The notes beneath the pieces were generated by a model that was not told where the DNA came from, searched no databases, and saw only the letters and a program-made list of their open reading frames with translations. This document shows positions 1-6,184 of a stretch of 13,090 bases of DNA, piece by piece. The stretch's first letter is position 1; each line of letters begins with the position of its first letter. Origin of the DNA: CAYOXM01 sp964407925 (lineage in GTDB: Bacteria > Patescibacteriota > Patescibacteriia > SG8-24); the NCBI GenBank assembly GCA_964407925.1, contig CAYOXM010000031.1, positions 1-13,090 on the forward strand, given 5' to 3'. The translations under genes and the position numbers were made by a program.

Positions 1-783
1 CTCGCTTCCGACGAGACGACCGGCGCATACAAGATCCTCACCGACCTGCAGGACCTCGAGGACGGCGACGGCGGCATGGACTTCAAGATCGGCGGAACCC
101 GCGTCGGCATCACCACCATCCAGCTCGACACGAAGACCAAGGGCCTCACGCCGAAAATCGTCGAAGAGACCCTGGCGCAAGGCCGTGACGCGCGCCTGCG
201 CATCCTCGACGTGATGGAAAAGGCGATTGCCGCGCCCCGACCCGACCTCTCCCCGTACGCCCCGCGCATCGTCACCATCAAAATCAACCCGGACAACATC
301 CGTACCGTCATCGGTCCGGGCGGCAAGACGATCAATGCCATCATCGACGAGACCGGCGTCACGATGGACGTCGAGAACGACGGCACCATCACCATCTGCT
401 CGGCCAACGCGAAGAACCTCGAGCGCGCCGTGCAGTGGGTCAAGGATCTCACTCGCGAGGTCGCCGTCGGCGAACTCTTCAAGGAGGCGAAGGTCACCCG
501 CATCATGGACTTCGGCGCGTTCGTCGAAGTGCTCCCCGGCCAGGAAGGCCTCGTGCACATCTCGGCGCTCGCCCCGTGGCGCGTCGGCAAGGTGACGGAC
601 ATCGTGAAGGTCGGCGACGTCATTCCGGTGAAGGTCATCGAGATCGACGAGCTCGGCCGCATCAACCTCTCGCTCAAGCAGGCGCGCACGGATCTCGGCA
701 TCGCCCAGGATCCGCCGCAGGGCGCGGGCGGAGGCAACGGTGGCGGCAACGGCGGAGGCTTCCGCCCCCAGCAACGCCCCTAA
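1..783 (+). CDS. pnp: polyribonucleotide nucleotidyltransferase (PNPase), 3' part
   Basis: Phosphorolytic 3'-5' exoribonuclease of mRNA decay, cytoplasmic. The frame is open from base 1, so the gene begins upstream of the window; what is seen is the end of the second RNase PH core domain (LASDETTGAY, GGMDFKIGGT, then the IQLDTKTKGLT segment typical of PNPase), followed by a KH domain with its GPGG loop at 313-324 and an S1 domain (VTRIMDFGAFVEV, GLVHISAL, INLSLKQAR) at about 475-690. It ends in a short glycine-rich tail of GGGNGGG type that continues to the TAA stop; such low-complexity tails are common in PNPases. The next gene starts 15 nt downstream, so the two are probably cotranscribed to the terminator at 2236-2262. 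The identification is secure; the N-terminal catalytic half cannot be judged. Confidence 0.97.
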   Translation, partial: LASDETTGAYKILTDLQDLEDGDGGMDFKIGGTRVGITTIQLDTKTKGLTPKIVEETLAQGRDARLRILDVMEKAIAAPRPDLSPYAPRIVTIKINPDNIRTVIGPGGKTINAIIDETGVTMDVENDGTITICSANAKNLERAVQWVKDLTREVAVGELFKEAKVTRIMDFGAFVEVLPGQEGLVHISALAPWRVGKVTDIVKVGDVIPVKVIEIDELGRINLSLKQARTDLGIAQDPPQGAGGGNGGGNGGGFRPQQRP

Positions 784-798
784 TACGGACGAAGAACG

Positions 799-2187
799 AT
801 GAGGCGCGACTACGGTCCGAAACTGAACATGGCGCGCAGGAGGGCGGGCGATTCCATCGTCCCCCTCCTCTTCGTCATGGGCGTCGCGTTCGCGACGCTC
901 ACGTTCTGGCTGACGTCGCGCTTCATCGTTCCGCACGACACGCTCTCGCGCTTCGTCCCCGCCGACGCCGTCGCCTACGTGCACGCGAACGGTCCGGGCG
1001 CGTCCGACGTCCTGCTCTCATTTTCGCCCTCAGCGCCGGCCGACGTTCATCCGTCGGAAGCCGCCGCGTTCGCGACGACCGCGGGAGACGGAACCGTCAC
1101 GTGGGGCTTGCTTGTCGCGTGGGACGCAGTGCGTCCGGCGACCGACGCCGAGCGTCGGGAACTCGGCGACCGCGGCGCGACGAACGTCGGCGCGGGCGTC
1201 TGGATGCTCGCCGACCACGCGCTCGCGGAACGCTCTGCCGATGCCGTCAGGCGCGGCGCGACGTTCCGCGACGACCGCGTGAAAACGCGTTCGCTCGCGG
1301 CCTTCCGCGCCGTCGCGCCGATCCAAGCCTACGCCGTCCCGCTCGTCGCCGGCGCGGAACAGCTCGCAACGCTCCGGATCGACGACGACCGACCGCTCGT
1401 CGCCGGCGTGACGGCCGACGCCGCGAGCATCCGTGCCATCGTGCTTCCGGCGGAAGTCGCCGCGAAATTCCGCCTCGGTTTCGGAGCCGTGACGTCGCCT
1501 TCCGCGAAGCCGTCCCGCGCCGCCCGCGGCGCCGACGTGATCGTCTCCGGTGCGGCGCCGACGTTCGACGTGGCCACCGCGCTCTTCGGCGCACCGATGC
1601 CGGACGAAGACCGTGCAGTGACGGCGCTGCGCCCGCTTCGAGAATCCCGCGTGACCGCCATGATCTCGTCCTCAAATGACGAAGACGGCACGGGCATCGC
1701 CCTGCACTATCCGGAAATGAACCTCGATGCCGCTAAAAAAAGCCTAGCGGGGTATATCGCCGCAGTCTGGCCGCGCCGCCGTGCCTTCCTCATGCCCGAC
1801 GCCGACCAAGGAGTTGAGCTCGTCTATGACACTGACGGGATAAAATTCGAACCTCTCGAGGACGGACGCCTTCTGTTCCCGAGCGTTGCCGTGGATACCG
1901 GCATCGGCCTTCTCTATATGAGCGGCGACGGGGCGGACGGTTCACTGCTCGCATCCTCACTCGACGAACTCGTCGCTTCGCAGGGCCCAAGGGTTCCCTT
2001 GCCGCAATGTTCGCCATCATCGAACGAGACAGCCTTGGTTATCAATGAGCCGGCACTCTTTTCTGAAAAATTGAGGCTGTGGAAGGATATTTCCGCAAGA
2101 TTTGGCGTTAAAACAATAGTTGTGAACGAATTTGTGGATAACGGCATCTCAATCTGTGGATATACCTATCCATATGTGGATAAGTAA
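799..2187 (+). CDS. membrane-anchored orphan protein downstream of pnp
   Basis: Not recognised. 462 aa with a basic N-terminus (RRDYGPK, ARRRAG), one hydrophobic segment at about residues 19-41, then a roughly 420-residue domain rich in Ala, Asp and Val and free of cysteine until near the C-terminus (CSPSS, CGYTY). The topology suggests a single-pass protein with a large domain outside the cytoplasm. The layout (anchor, then repeated alternating strands and acidic loops) loosely recalls DUF3352-like surface proteins, but no motif confirms this. The start at 799 follows the pnp stop by 15 nt and has no clear Shine-Dalgarno; ATG 829 (MARRRAG) is an alternative. Codon use changes inside the gene: GC-rich to about 1680, then clearly AT-richer to the stop. 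The last 20 codons contain three TGTGGATA elements (see the DnaA-box entry). It is certainly a long coding frame; its function is unknown. Confidence 0.8.
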   Translation: MRRDYGPKLNMARRRAGDSIVPLLFVMGVAFATLTFWLTSRFIVPHDTLSRFVPADAVAYVHANGPGASDVLLSFSPSAPADVHPSEAAAFATTAGDGTVTWGLLVAWDAVRPATDAERRELGDRGATNVGAGVWMLADHALAERSADAVRRGATFRDDRVKTRSLAAFRAVAPIQAYAVPLVAGAEQLATLRIDDDRPLVAGVTADAASIRAIVLPAEVAAKFRLGFGAVTSPSAKPSRAARGADVIVSGAAPTFDVATALFGAPMPDEDRAVTALRPLRESRVTAMISSSNDEDGTGIALHYPEMNLDAAKKSLAGYIAAVWPRRRAFLMPDADQGVELVYDTDGIKFEPLEDGRLLFPSVAVDTGIGLLYMSGDGADGSLLASSLDELVASQGPRVPLPQCSPSSNETALVINEPALFSEKLRLWKDISARFGVKTIVVNEFVDNGISICGYTYPYVDK

Positions 2188-2227
2188 GGCACATCATTAG
2201 TTCTGTTGAACAAACATTTTATTCACA
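2133..2227. promoter_or_regulatory. cluster of DnaA-box-like 9-mers
   Basis: Four sites resembling the DnaA box (TTATNCACA, TTATCCACA strongest) lie within 95 bp: TGTGGATAA at 2133-2141 and at 2175-2183 (both exact, minus orientation), TGTGGATAT at 2155-2163 (one mismatch, same orientation), and TTATTCACA at 2219-2227 (fits the relaxed consensus, plus orientation). The first three are in the end of the 799-2187 gene and are spaced 22 and 20 bp, about two helical turns apart. The sequence around and after them is the AT-richest of the window. I saw no other exact box in the window. Whether DnaA binds here is inference; part of the repetition could be due to codons for V-D-N/K. Confidence 0.5.
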
Positions 2228-2235
2228 TGGGAGAG

Positions 2236-2262
2236 AAATGACCGCCTTGAGGTCATTTTTTG
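2236..2262 (+). terminator. intrinsic terminator of the pnp unit
   Basis: Stem AAATGACC (2236-2243) with GGTCATTT (2251-2258), 7-nt loop, merging into a run of six Ts to 2261. It lies 49 nt after the stop of the 799-2187 gene and closes the pnp transcription unit. Confidence 0.85.
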
Positions 2263-2298
2263 TTATATGTTAGCGATTTCCACGTTTACTTGTTCGCG

Positions 2299-2327
2299 TT
2301 GACCCGCTCCATTTTTCTTGGTATACT
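2299..2327 (+). promoter_or_regulatory. strong sigma70-type promoter of the candidate RNA
   Basis: TTGACC (2299-2304), exactly 17 bp, then TATACT (2322-2327); five of six matches in each hexamer. Predicted transcription start is near 2334. No protein gene follows for more than 500 nt, and a terminator intervenes at 2644-2705, so it most likely drives a non-coding transcript. Confidence 0.75.
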
Positions 2328-2333
2328 GAACAC

Positions 2334-2705
2334 ATCAGTAAAGAGTCGCACCAAGGACCTTTCACCTCGAGAAGAGAAATGGACCCGCGCTGATCGGATC
2401 TGTTTCCCTCTTCTTTACTAATCCTTTTGCCCGCTCGCGAAACCAAAACAAAATTTCAAAAGTGGCAATCGGTATCCCTCATTTGACCCTTCGGGGTCCC
2501 GAGGGTGACTACCGGGGAATGGTAGAGAAGGTTTGTTCTTTTGCCTCCGGACATGATTGTCCGTTCGGGTGTATTACTTCCGCTTCTGACGAGCAGGAGC
2601 CGAGCTATTACACCCGTTAACGGGTACATTCCAGAGGACTTTTCCGGCGCCAGTGAGGCTTGCCTTCGTGCAACGGCCAAAACTTCTGGTGCCGGTTTTA
2701 TTTTT
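2334..2705 (+). ncRNA. candidate structured RNA, about 370 nt, family unknown
   Basis: Bounded by a near-consensus promoter and a 10-bp intrinsic terminator, with no credible protein frame. Foldable elements in order: AGTAAAG (2337-2343) with CTTTACT (2413-2419), enclosing the first about 80 nt; an A-rich linker 2440-2462; GGTA (2471-2474) with TACC (2510-2513), enclosing CCCTC/GAGGG (2476-2480/2501-2505), which in turn encloses GACCC-TTCG-GGGTC (2485-2498), a UUCG tetraloop; a CGGACA/TGTCCG hairpin (2548-2563); CGGGTGTA/TACACCCG (about 2566-2616) closing a branched arm; an ACCCG/CGGGT hairpin that could compete with it; and the terminal stem 2644-2695. GGAATG near 2516 can also pair with CATTCC near 2632. 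I looked for and did not find the RNase P core (GAGGAAAGTCC, ACAGAA), a tmRNA tRNA-like 3' end, the SRP GGAA-loop region or 6S architecture. It could instead be a long leader read through into dksA. The structure is seen by eye only, without covariation. Confidence 0.55.
2644..2705 (+). terminator. intrinsic terminator ending the candidate RNA
   Basis: CCGGCGCCAG (2644-2653) pairs over 10 bp, with one G-T wobble, with CTGGTGCCGG (2686-2695). The 32-nt loop can form an inner GGCTTGC/GCAA-GCC hairpin. The U-tract TTTTATTTTT follows immediately (2696-2705). Confidence 0.8.
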
Positions 2706-2787
2706 GCGTAAATAAGCTCATTTATTCTGCCAAGCCGCTCTTCGCGGTCCGTAAGCCGGCTGGCGATCCATTGGGTTAAGGGTCCGT

Positions 2788-2816
2788 TTGCCTTTTCCCC
2801 GACCTAAACGTATACT
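2788..2816 (+). promoter_or_regulatory. promoter of the dksA-like gene
   Basis: TTGCCT (2788-2793), 17 bp, TATACT (2811-2816). Predicted start near 2823 gives a leader of about 34 nt. That leader contains a GTCCG/CGGAC hairpin (2838-2851) ending 5 nt before the ATG, and no Shine-Dalgarno. Confidence 0.6.
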
Positions 2817-2856
2817 TTGGGCTGCATTACCATGAGCGTCCGTCCGCGGACACCCT

Positions 2857-3228
2857 ATGAAGAAAGAATTTCTCAAGGAGATGGAAGATCTCCTGACCAC
2901 GGAAGAAAAGCGGCTGAAAGAAGAGCTGGCCGAGTTCTCCAAGCAGAATCCGAAGAACACCGAGGACTTTGACGCCAAGTTCCCTAACATGGGCGACAAG
3001 GAGGACGAGAACGCCGAGGAGGTCGCGACTTACAGCACCAACCTGACCTTGGAGCGGACCCTCGAGGCGAACCTGCGCGACGTCGAAAAGGCGCTCGAAC
3101 GGATCAAGAAGGGGACGTACGGGATCTGCAAATACTGCAATAAGGAGATTACCGAGAAGCGCCTGCGCGCTCGGCCGGCATCGAGCTCCTGCATTGACTG
3201 CAAGAAGTCGTTCACCCAGGAATTTTGA
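2857..3228 (+). CDS. DksA/TraR-family zinc-finger protein
   Basis: 123 aa. Residues 1-35 and about 60-85 are highly charged helices that would form the DksA-type coiled coil; between them lies the acidic segment GDKEDENAEE. A C4 zinc finger follows: CKYC at 91-94 and CIDC at 112-115, spacing Cys-X2-Cys-X17-Cys-X2-Cys, with GTYGIC just before it as in this family. Members bind the secondary channel of RNA polymerase and adjust initiation, often together with (p)ppGpp; the acidic tip residues are where the D-x-x-D motif of E. coli DksA would be, but I cannot say that this is a true DksA rather than a TraR/YteA-type relative. The ATG at 2857 is the first in-frame start after the promoter. No Shine-Dalgarno is visible. 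lspA follows, probably in the same transcript. Confidence 0.9.
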   Translation: MKKEFLKEMEDLLTTEEKRLKEELAEFSKQNPKNTEDFDAKFPNMGDKEDENAEEVATYSTNLTLERTLEANLRDVEKALERIKKGTYGICKYCNKEITEKRLRARPASSSCIDCKKSFTQEF

Positions 3229-3308
3229 ACCCTATGGCCGGTTCGTCGGGCCTTCGCGCCGCGGAAGCGGAATATCGCAAGGGGGTCCTCGCTGAACCGA
3301 GGAAGAAA

Positions 3309-3740
3309 ATGCCGTGGCCGCCGTACGCGGTCGCGGTATTGTTTTTCGCCGCCGATCGTCTTTTGAAGAGTTACGCGCTTCGTTACGGGGAGAACGACGC
3401 GGTCGGAATCGCCGTCTTCACGCTTTTCAAGAACACCGGCATCGCCTTCAGCATCCCCGTTCCCGAAAACATCTTCTGGCCGGCGGCCGTCGCCGTGTTC
3501 TCCCTGCTCGTCTTCGCGTTCGCGAACGCCGCACGGAAAAGCGCCGTCGCAGCCGCGCCAGTGTTCGTCATCCTTCTGGGCGCCGCCTCGAACCTCGCCG
3601 ACCGCGTCCTCTACGGCGCGACCATCGACTACCTCCTCTTCTTCGGCCGCTCCGCGGTGAACCTCGCGGACGGCATGATCGTCGGCGGCGTCCTCTACCT
3701 GCTGTTCAAGGACCGGTCGGCGTCGAAAAAAATCACGTGA
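3309..3740 (+). CDS. lspA: lipoprotein signal peptidase (signal peptidase II)
   Basis: Inner-membrane aspartyl protease that removes signal peptides from diacylglyceryl-modified prolipoproteins. 143 aa from ATG 3309, close to the usual size, with four hydrophobic segments. Family motifs in order: AADRLLK (residues 14-20), KNTGIAFS (41-48, for NxGxAFS), SNLADRV (94-100) and VNLADG (117-122). The two catalytic aspartates correspond to D98 and D121, so the enzyme should be active; the usual GN before the first is SN here. I prefer ATG 3309 because GAGGAA lies just upstream and the protein then begins at its first membrane helix, as the family does. ATG 3234, or a TTG at 3225 overlapping the dksA stop, would add a 25-28 residue charged extension. 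The stop overlaps the convergent dinB gene by 8 bp. Confidence 0.9.
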   Translation: MPWPPYAVAVLFFAADRLLKSYALRYGENDAVGIAVFTLFKNTGIAFSIPVPENIFWPAAVAVFSLLVFAFANAARKSAVAAAPVFVILLGAASNLADRVLYGATIDYLLFFGRSAVNLADGMIVGGVLYLLFKDRSASKKIT

Positions 3741-5040
3741 GTCTCGTGAGGAGAAGCGGAATGCGAAGGTGCTTCCGCTCCCCCTCGCCGCGAAGCCTTC
3801 TGACCTTGCGTGCCGGGAGGTCTTTTCGTTCATGCGCATGCTGAGGTCTCTGGTGCGCCGCGGCCGAGCCCGCAAGGTGGACGGCGTGCTTGCCGTACTT
3901 TCCCGCAATCGCGTCGACGGCCGAATACAGCTTCCGCATCCGCTCGATGCGGAGCGGCGCGTCGAAAAGCGACGCCTGCACGGTATCGTCCGGGCCGAGG
4001 CCGAGGAGCGTGACGCCGGTCGCGCGATACGGCGTCCGAGGACGGTACAACTCGTCGAACGCCTTCCGCACGAGACCGACGATCTCGACGGGGTATGCCG
4101 TCGAGCGGCTGAACGTCGCCTCGGTCGCCGCGTAAGAATAGTCCTGCCGTTTGAGGTAAACGACGATGCCGCGCGCGACGAGGCGGTGGCGGCGCGCCTT
4201 GATGCAGGCGTTCTCGACGTTCTTGAGGAGCTGGGCGAAAACGAATTCCCGATCCGCGGACGGCGGCGTGAACGTGCGTGTCTTGCCGATGGTGTGCTGC
4301 GGCGACGGTTCGGCGGAGCTGACCGGCCAGACCGACCGGCCGCGCAACTCCGCCCACAGTTCGTGATGGGGCTTGGTGAAATGACGATGTACCCACTCCT
4401 CGCTCCGCGTCGCGAAATCAAGCGCGTCCCTGACGCCGAGCTGGTTGCAGTAGGCGGCCGTGCGCGGACCGATGCCCCAGACTTTCCCGACGGGGAATCC
4501 GCGGAGGAAATCGTCGATGGCGCGGCCGGGTATGGCGGTGAGTCCAGCGGGCTTCCGGTGCTTCGAGGCGATTTTCGCGAGGACCTTGGAGACGGAAACG
4601 CCGACGGACACAGTGATGCCGAGCTCCGTCGCGATCGCGGCCTGCATCCGCCGGCCGATGTCCTCATACGACCCGTGGAGCGGACGACGCATCCCCGTGA
4701 TGTCGGCGAACGCCTCGTCGATGGAATACTCCTCGACGAGCGAGGTGAACCGGCGCATCACCTCGAACATCCGCTTCGAGAAGAGCGAGTACGACTCGTA
4801 GTCCGAGGCGACGATGATGGCGTCGGGGATGATCTTCTTCACCTCCCAGAGCGGCGTGCCGCGCGCCACGCCCTTCGCCTTCGCCTCGTAACTCGCGGCG
4901 GAGACGATGCCACGCTCGGCCCCGGTGATTACCGGCCGGCCCTTCCACTCAGGATGCATCGCCTGCTCGCACGACGCGAAAAACGCGTCGCCGTCGACGT
5001 GGAGGATGGCTCGGGGCCAAGAGGACGGCAGGATTGACAT
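3733..5040 (-). CDS. dinB: Y-family DNA polymerase (DinB/Pol IV type)
   Basis: Error-prone translesion polymerase. 435 aa from ATG 5040. Palm motif VDGDAFFAS (residues 15-23) carries metal ligand D16 and the Phe pair that includes the steric gate; YSIDEAF (105-111) carries D108 and E109, so the active site is complete. SKVLAKIASKHRKPAG is the family's conserved SxxLAKxAS..KPxG block, followed by the helix-hairpin-helix GKVWGIGPRTA and a little-finger domain. About 60 residues extend past the usual end of E. coli Pol IV (351 aa): a basic tail with HAVHLAGS, QHAHERKDLP and RIPLLL that appears native, since the frame shows no break. A longer start at 5097 would overlap the opposite gene and lacks family similarity, so I reject it. 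No Shine-Dalgarno and no SOS box is visible upstream, although lexA is 560 bp away. Confidence 0.93.
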   Translation of the reverse strand: MSILPSSWPRAILHVDGDAFFASCEQAMHPEWKGRPVITGAERGIVSAASYEAKAKGVARGTPLWEVKKIIPDAIIVASDYESYSLFSKRMFEVMRRFTSLVEEYSIDEAFADITGMRRPLHGSYEDIGRRMQAAIATELGITVSVGVSVSKVLAKIASKHRKPAGLTAIPGRAIDDFLRGFPVGKVWGIGPRTAAYCNQLGVRDALDFATRSEEWVHRHFTKPHHELWAELRGRSVWPVSSAEPSPQHTIGKTRTFTPPSADREFVFAQLLKNVENACIKARRHRLVARGIVVYLKRQDYSYAATEATFSRSTAYPVEIVGLVRKAFDELYRPRTPYRATGVTLLGLGPDDTVQASLFDAPLRIERMRKLYSAVDAIAGKYGKHAVHLAGSAAAHQRPQHAHERKDLPARKVRRLRGEGERKHLRIPLLLTRLT

Positions 5041-5062
5041 GAGCGTCGGATAAGGATAACGT
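5034..5062 (+). promoter_or_regulatory. promoter of the 5096-5583 gene pair
   Basis: TTGACA (5034-5039, perfect), 17 bp, TAACGT (5057-5062). The -35 overlaps the dinB start codon on the other strand, so transcription of the two units may interfere. The same -10 sequence, at the same 33-nt distance from an SD-led ATG, recurs at 11763-11768. Confidence 0.6.
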
Positions 5063-5095
5063 GAGGCGTCATCGCCCTTTCCAAAGAGGTGCACC

Positions 5096-5314
5096 ATGGC
5101 CGCGACCCATCCGAAGACGAAACTGCGCGCATACCTTCCCTACATCACCGTCGTCCGGGACGAGGTGGCGACCTGTGAGCGTGGCATCGCGAACATGAGC
5201 GACGAAGAGGCGGCGAAGGTCGTCGCCGACCTCGAAGCGGCGTTCGCCGCCGTCGGTCCGGCGCTCGAGGCGACGGAATCCGCGCTCAAGCGGAGCGCGG
5301 AGGCCAACCCGTGA
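5096..5314 (+). CDS. small orphan protein, 72 aa
   Basis: Not recognised. A soluble, mostly helical small protein; residues 25-68 are Ala/Glu rich with heptad-like spacing (MSDEEAAKVVADLEAAFAAV, then GPALEATESALKRS), suggesting a short coiled coil or helical hairpin. A strong Shine-Dalgarno, AGAGGTG, precedes ATG 5096 by 4 nt. It overlaps the next gene by 3 bp (GTG/TGA), so the two are translationally coupled. It lies between dinB and lexA, but no LexA-like site is seen in its promoter. Confidence 0.7.
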   Translation: MAATHPKTKLRAYLPYITVVRDEVATCERGIANMSDEEAAKVVADLEAAFAAVGPALEATESALKRSAEANP

Positions 5315-5583
5315 GCGCGGTATCTCTCCTGCGGCTCGCGTCGACGCTCTACGCCAAGCTCCAGAACGCGCACCCTAAGACGCGAGAGCGCATCGAGGCG
5401 GCGCTCCGCGACGTGAAGGCGACCGGCGCCATACCGCTCGGCATCAGGAAGACCGACGCCGGCACGGACGCCTACTGGTGGGTTGTCTACGACACGGCTC
5501 GATTCCCCTCGGAAGATGCGCGGTGGGAATACCTCAAGGAACGTACGCCTCCCGGCTACCAGATGATCATTCTCACCGTCTGA
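5311..5583 (+). CDS. small orphan protein, 90 aa
   Basis: Not recognised. Starts at GTG 5311 within the stop of the preceding gene. The N-terminal half is helical and basic (LLRLASTLYAKLQNAHPKTRERIEAALRD, split by a Pro); the C-terminal half is rich in aromatics (DAYWWVVYDTARF, ARWEYLKERTPPGYQMIIL), suggesting a small compact alpha/beta fold. It has no transmembrane segment and no cysteine. It ends exactly at the terminator stem. Coupling to the 72-aa gene argues for a shared function, possibly a two-protein complex; a toxin-antitoxin role is possible but nothing specific supports it. Confidence 0.7.
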   Translation: MSAVSLLRLASTLYAKLQNAHPKTRERIEAALRDVKATGAIPLGIRKTDAGTDAYWWVVYDTARFPSEDARWEYLKERTPPGYQMIILTV

Positions 5584-5605
5584 ACCCCTTCCGGGGTTCT
5601 TTTTT
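5582..5605 (+). terminator. intrinsic terminator of the 5096-5583 pair
   Basis: GAACCCC (5582-5588), loop TTCC, GGGGTTC (5593-5599), six Ts. The stem begins inside the stop codon region of the upstream gene, and the T-tract reaches the stop codon of convergent lexA (5604-5606). Confidence 0.88.
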
Positions 5606-6176
5606 AATAACGACGTATCACCGCCGTAACGACGCCCGCCACCTTCAGCTCCTCGTCCGGCACGATGGGCTTGTATTTCGCATTGGCCGGACGGAGCGTC
5701 ACCGTCCCGCCCCGACGCTCGTAGAATTTCATGGTCCATTCCCGGTCCACCTCCGCGACCACGATGTCGCCGTTCTTCGGTTCGCGACCGCGTTCCAGGA
5801 TGACCATGTCGCCGGGACGGATTCCCGCGTCGATCATCGAGTCGCCGGAGACCTTGAGCATGTAGCTCGCCTCCTTGTTGCGGATGAGCCAGTCGTCGAG
5901 CGAGATGGTGTCGACGTTCTCCTCCTCGGCGGGCGACGGCCAACCGGCCGCAACCGTGCCGAGAACGCGGACCGGCAGAAAAAGCTTGCCGGGAACGAGC
6001 TTTCCCGCCGAATCTTTGCGAATGATGCCCGCTTCGATCCACTTGCCGACAACGTACCGCGCCGCGTTCTTCGACTTGAACTTGAGCAGGCTGGCGAGCT
6101 CGCCGTAGCTCGGCATCCGCCGATTCTCGGCATGGAACTTCTTGAGTTTTCGCAGGTAGACCTCGGTTGTCCCCAT
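5604..6176 (-). CDS. lexA: LexA SOS repressor
   Basis: Transcriptional repressor of the SOS response that self-cleaves when RecA-ssDNA forms. 190 aa from ATG 6176. N-terminal winged helix: EVYLRKLKKFHAEN and PSYGELASLLKFKSKNAARYVVGKW, with the recognition helix at about residues 32-45. Cleavage site Ala77-Gly78 in VAAGWP. Peptidase S24 domain with catalytic Ser113 in SGDSM and Lys150 in EWTMKFYER; GIRPGDMVIL and NGDIVVAEVD are family blocks. All residues for autoproteolysis are present. The frame extends upstream to a TTG at 6206, but that would place the coding region through its own promoter and operator. The predicted transcription start is only 1-3 nt before ATG 6176 and there is no Shine-Dalgarno, so the mRNA may be leaderless. 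Confidence 0.95.
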   Translation of the reverse strand: MGTTEVYLRKLKKFHAENRRMPSYGELASLLKFKSKNAARYVVGKWIEAGIIRKDSAGKLVPGKLFLPVRVLGTVAAGWPSPAEEENVDTISLDDWLIRNKEASYMLKVSGDSMIDAGIRPGDMVILERGREPKNGDIVVAEVDREWTMKFYERRGGTVTLRPANAKYKPIVPDEELKVAGVVTAVIRRY

Positions 6177-6184
6177 ATGGAAAT

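Noticed and set aside
2376..2391. Four-codon leader peptide M-D-P-R after GAGAAGAG
   Set aside because: Too short to distinguish from chance, and inside a segment that pairs with CTCTTC downstream.
2456..2680. 74-codon minus-strand frame over the candidate RNA
   Set aside because: No ribosome binding site, and promoter and terminator both point the other way.
2334..2705. Assignment of the region as RNase P RNA, tmRNA, SRP RNA or 6S RNA
   Set aside because: None of the near-universal core sequences of these RNAs were found on either strand, despite a suitable size.
3030..4667. 545-codon minus-strand frame across dksA, lspA and dinB
   Set aside because: Low-complexity Arg/Ser/Pro composition, crosses three real genes; a GC3 shadow.
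3769..5037. Long open frame of 422 codons opposite dinB on the plus strand
   Set aside because: Arg/Val/Asp-rich mirror of a GC-rich gene; dinB carries all catalytic motifs on the other strand.
5041..5095. SOS box upstream of dinB
   Set aside because: No CTGT-N8-ACAG-like site is present between the dinB and 5096 starts.
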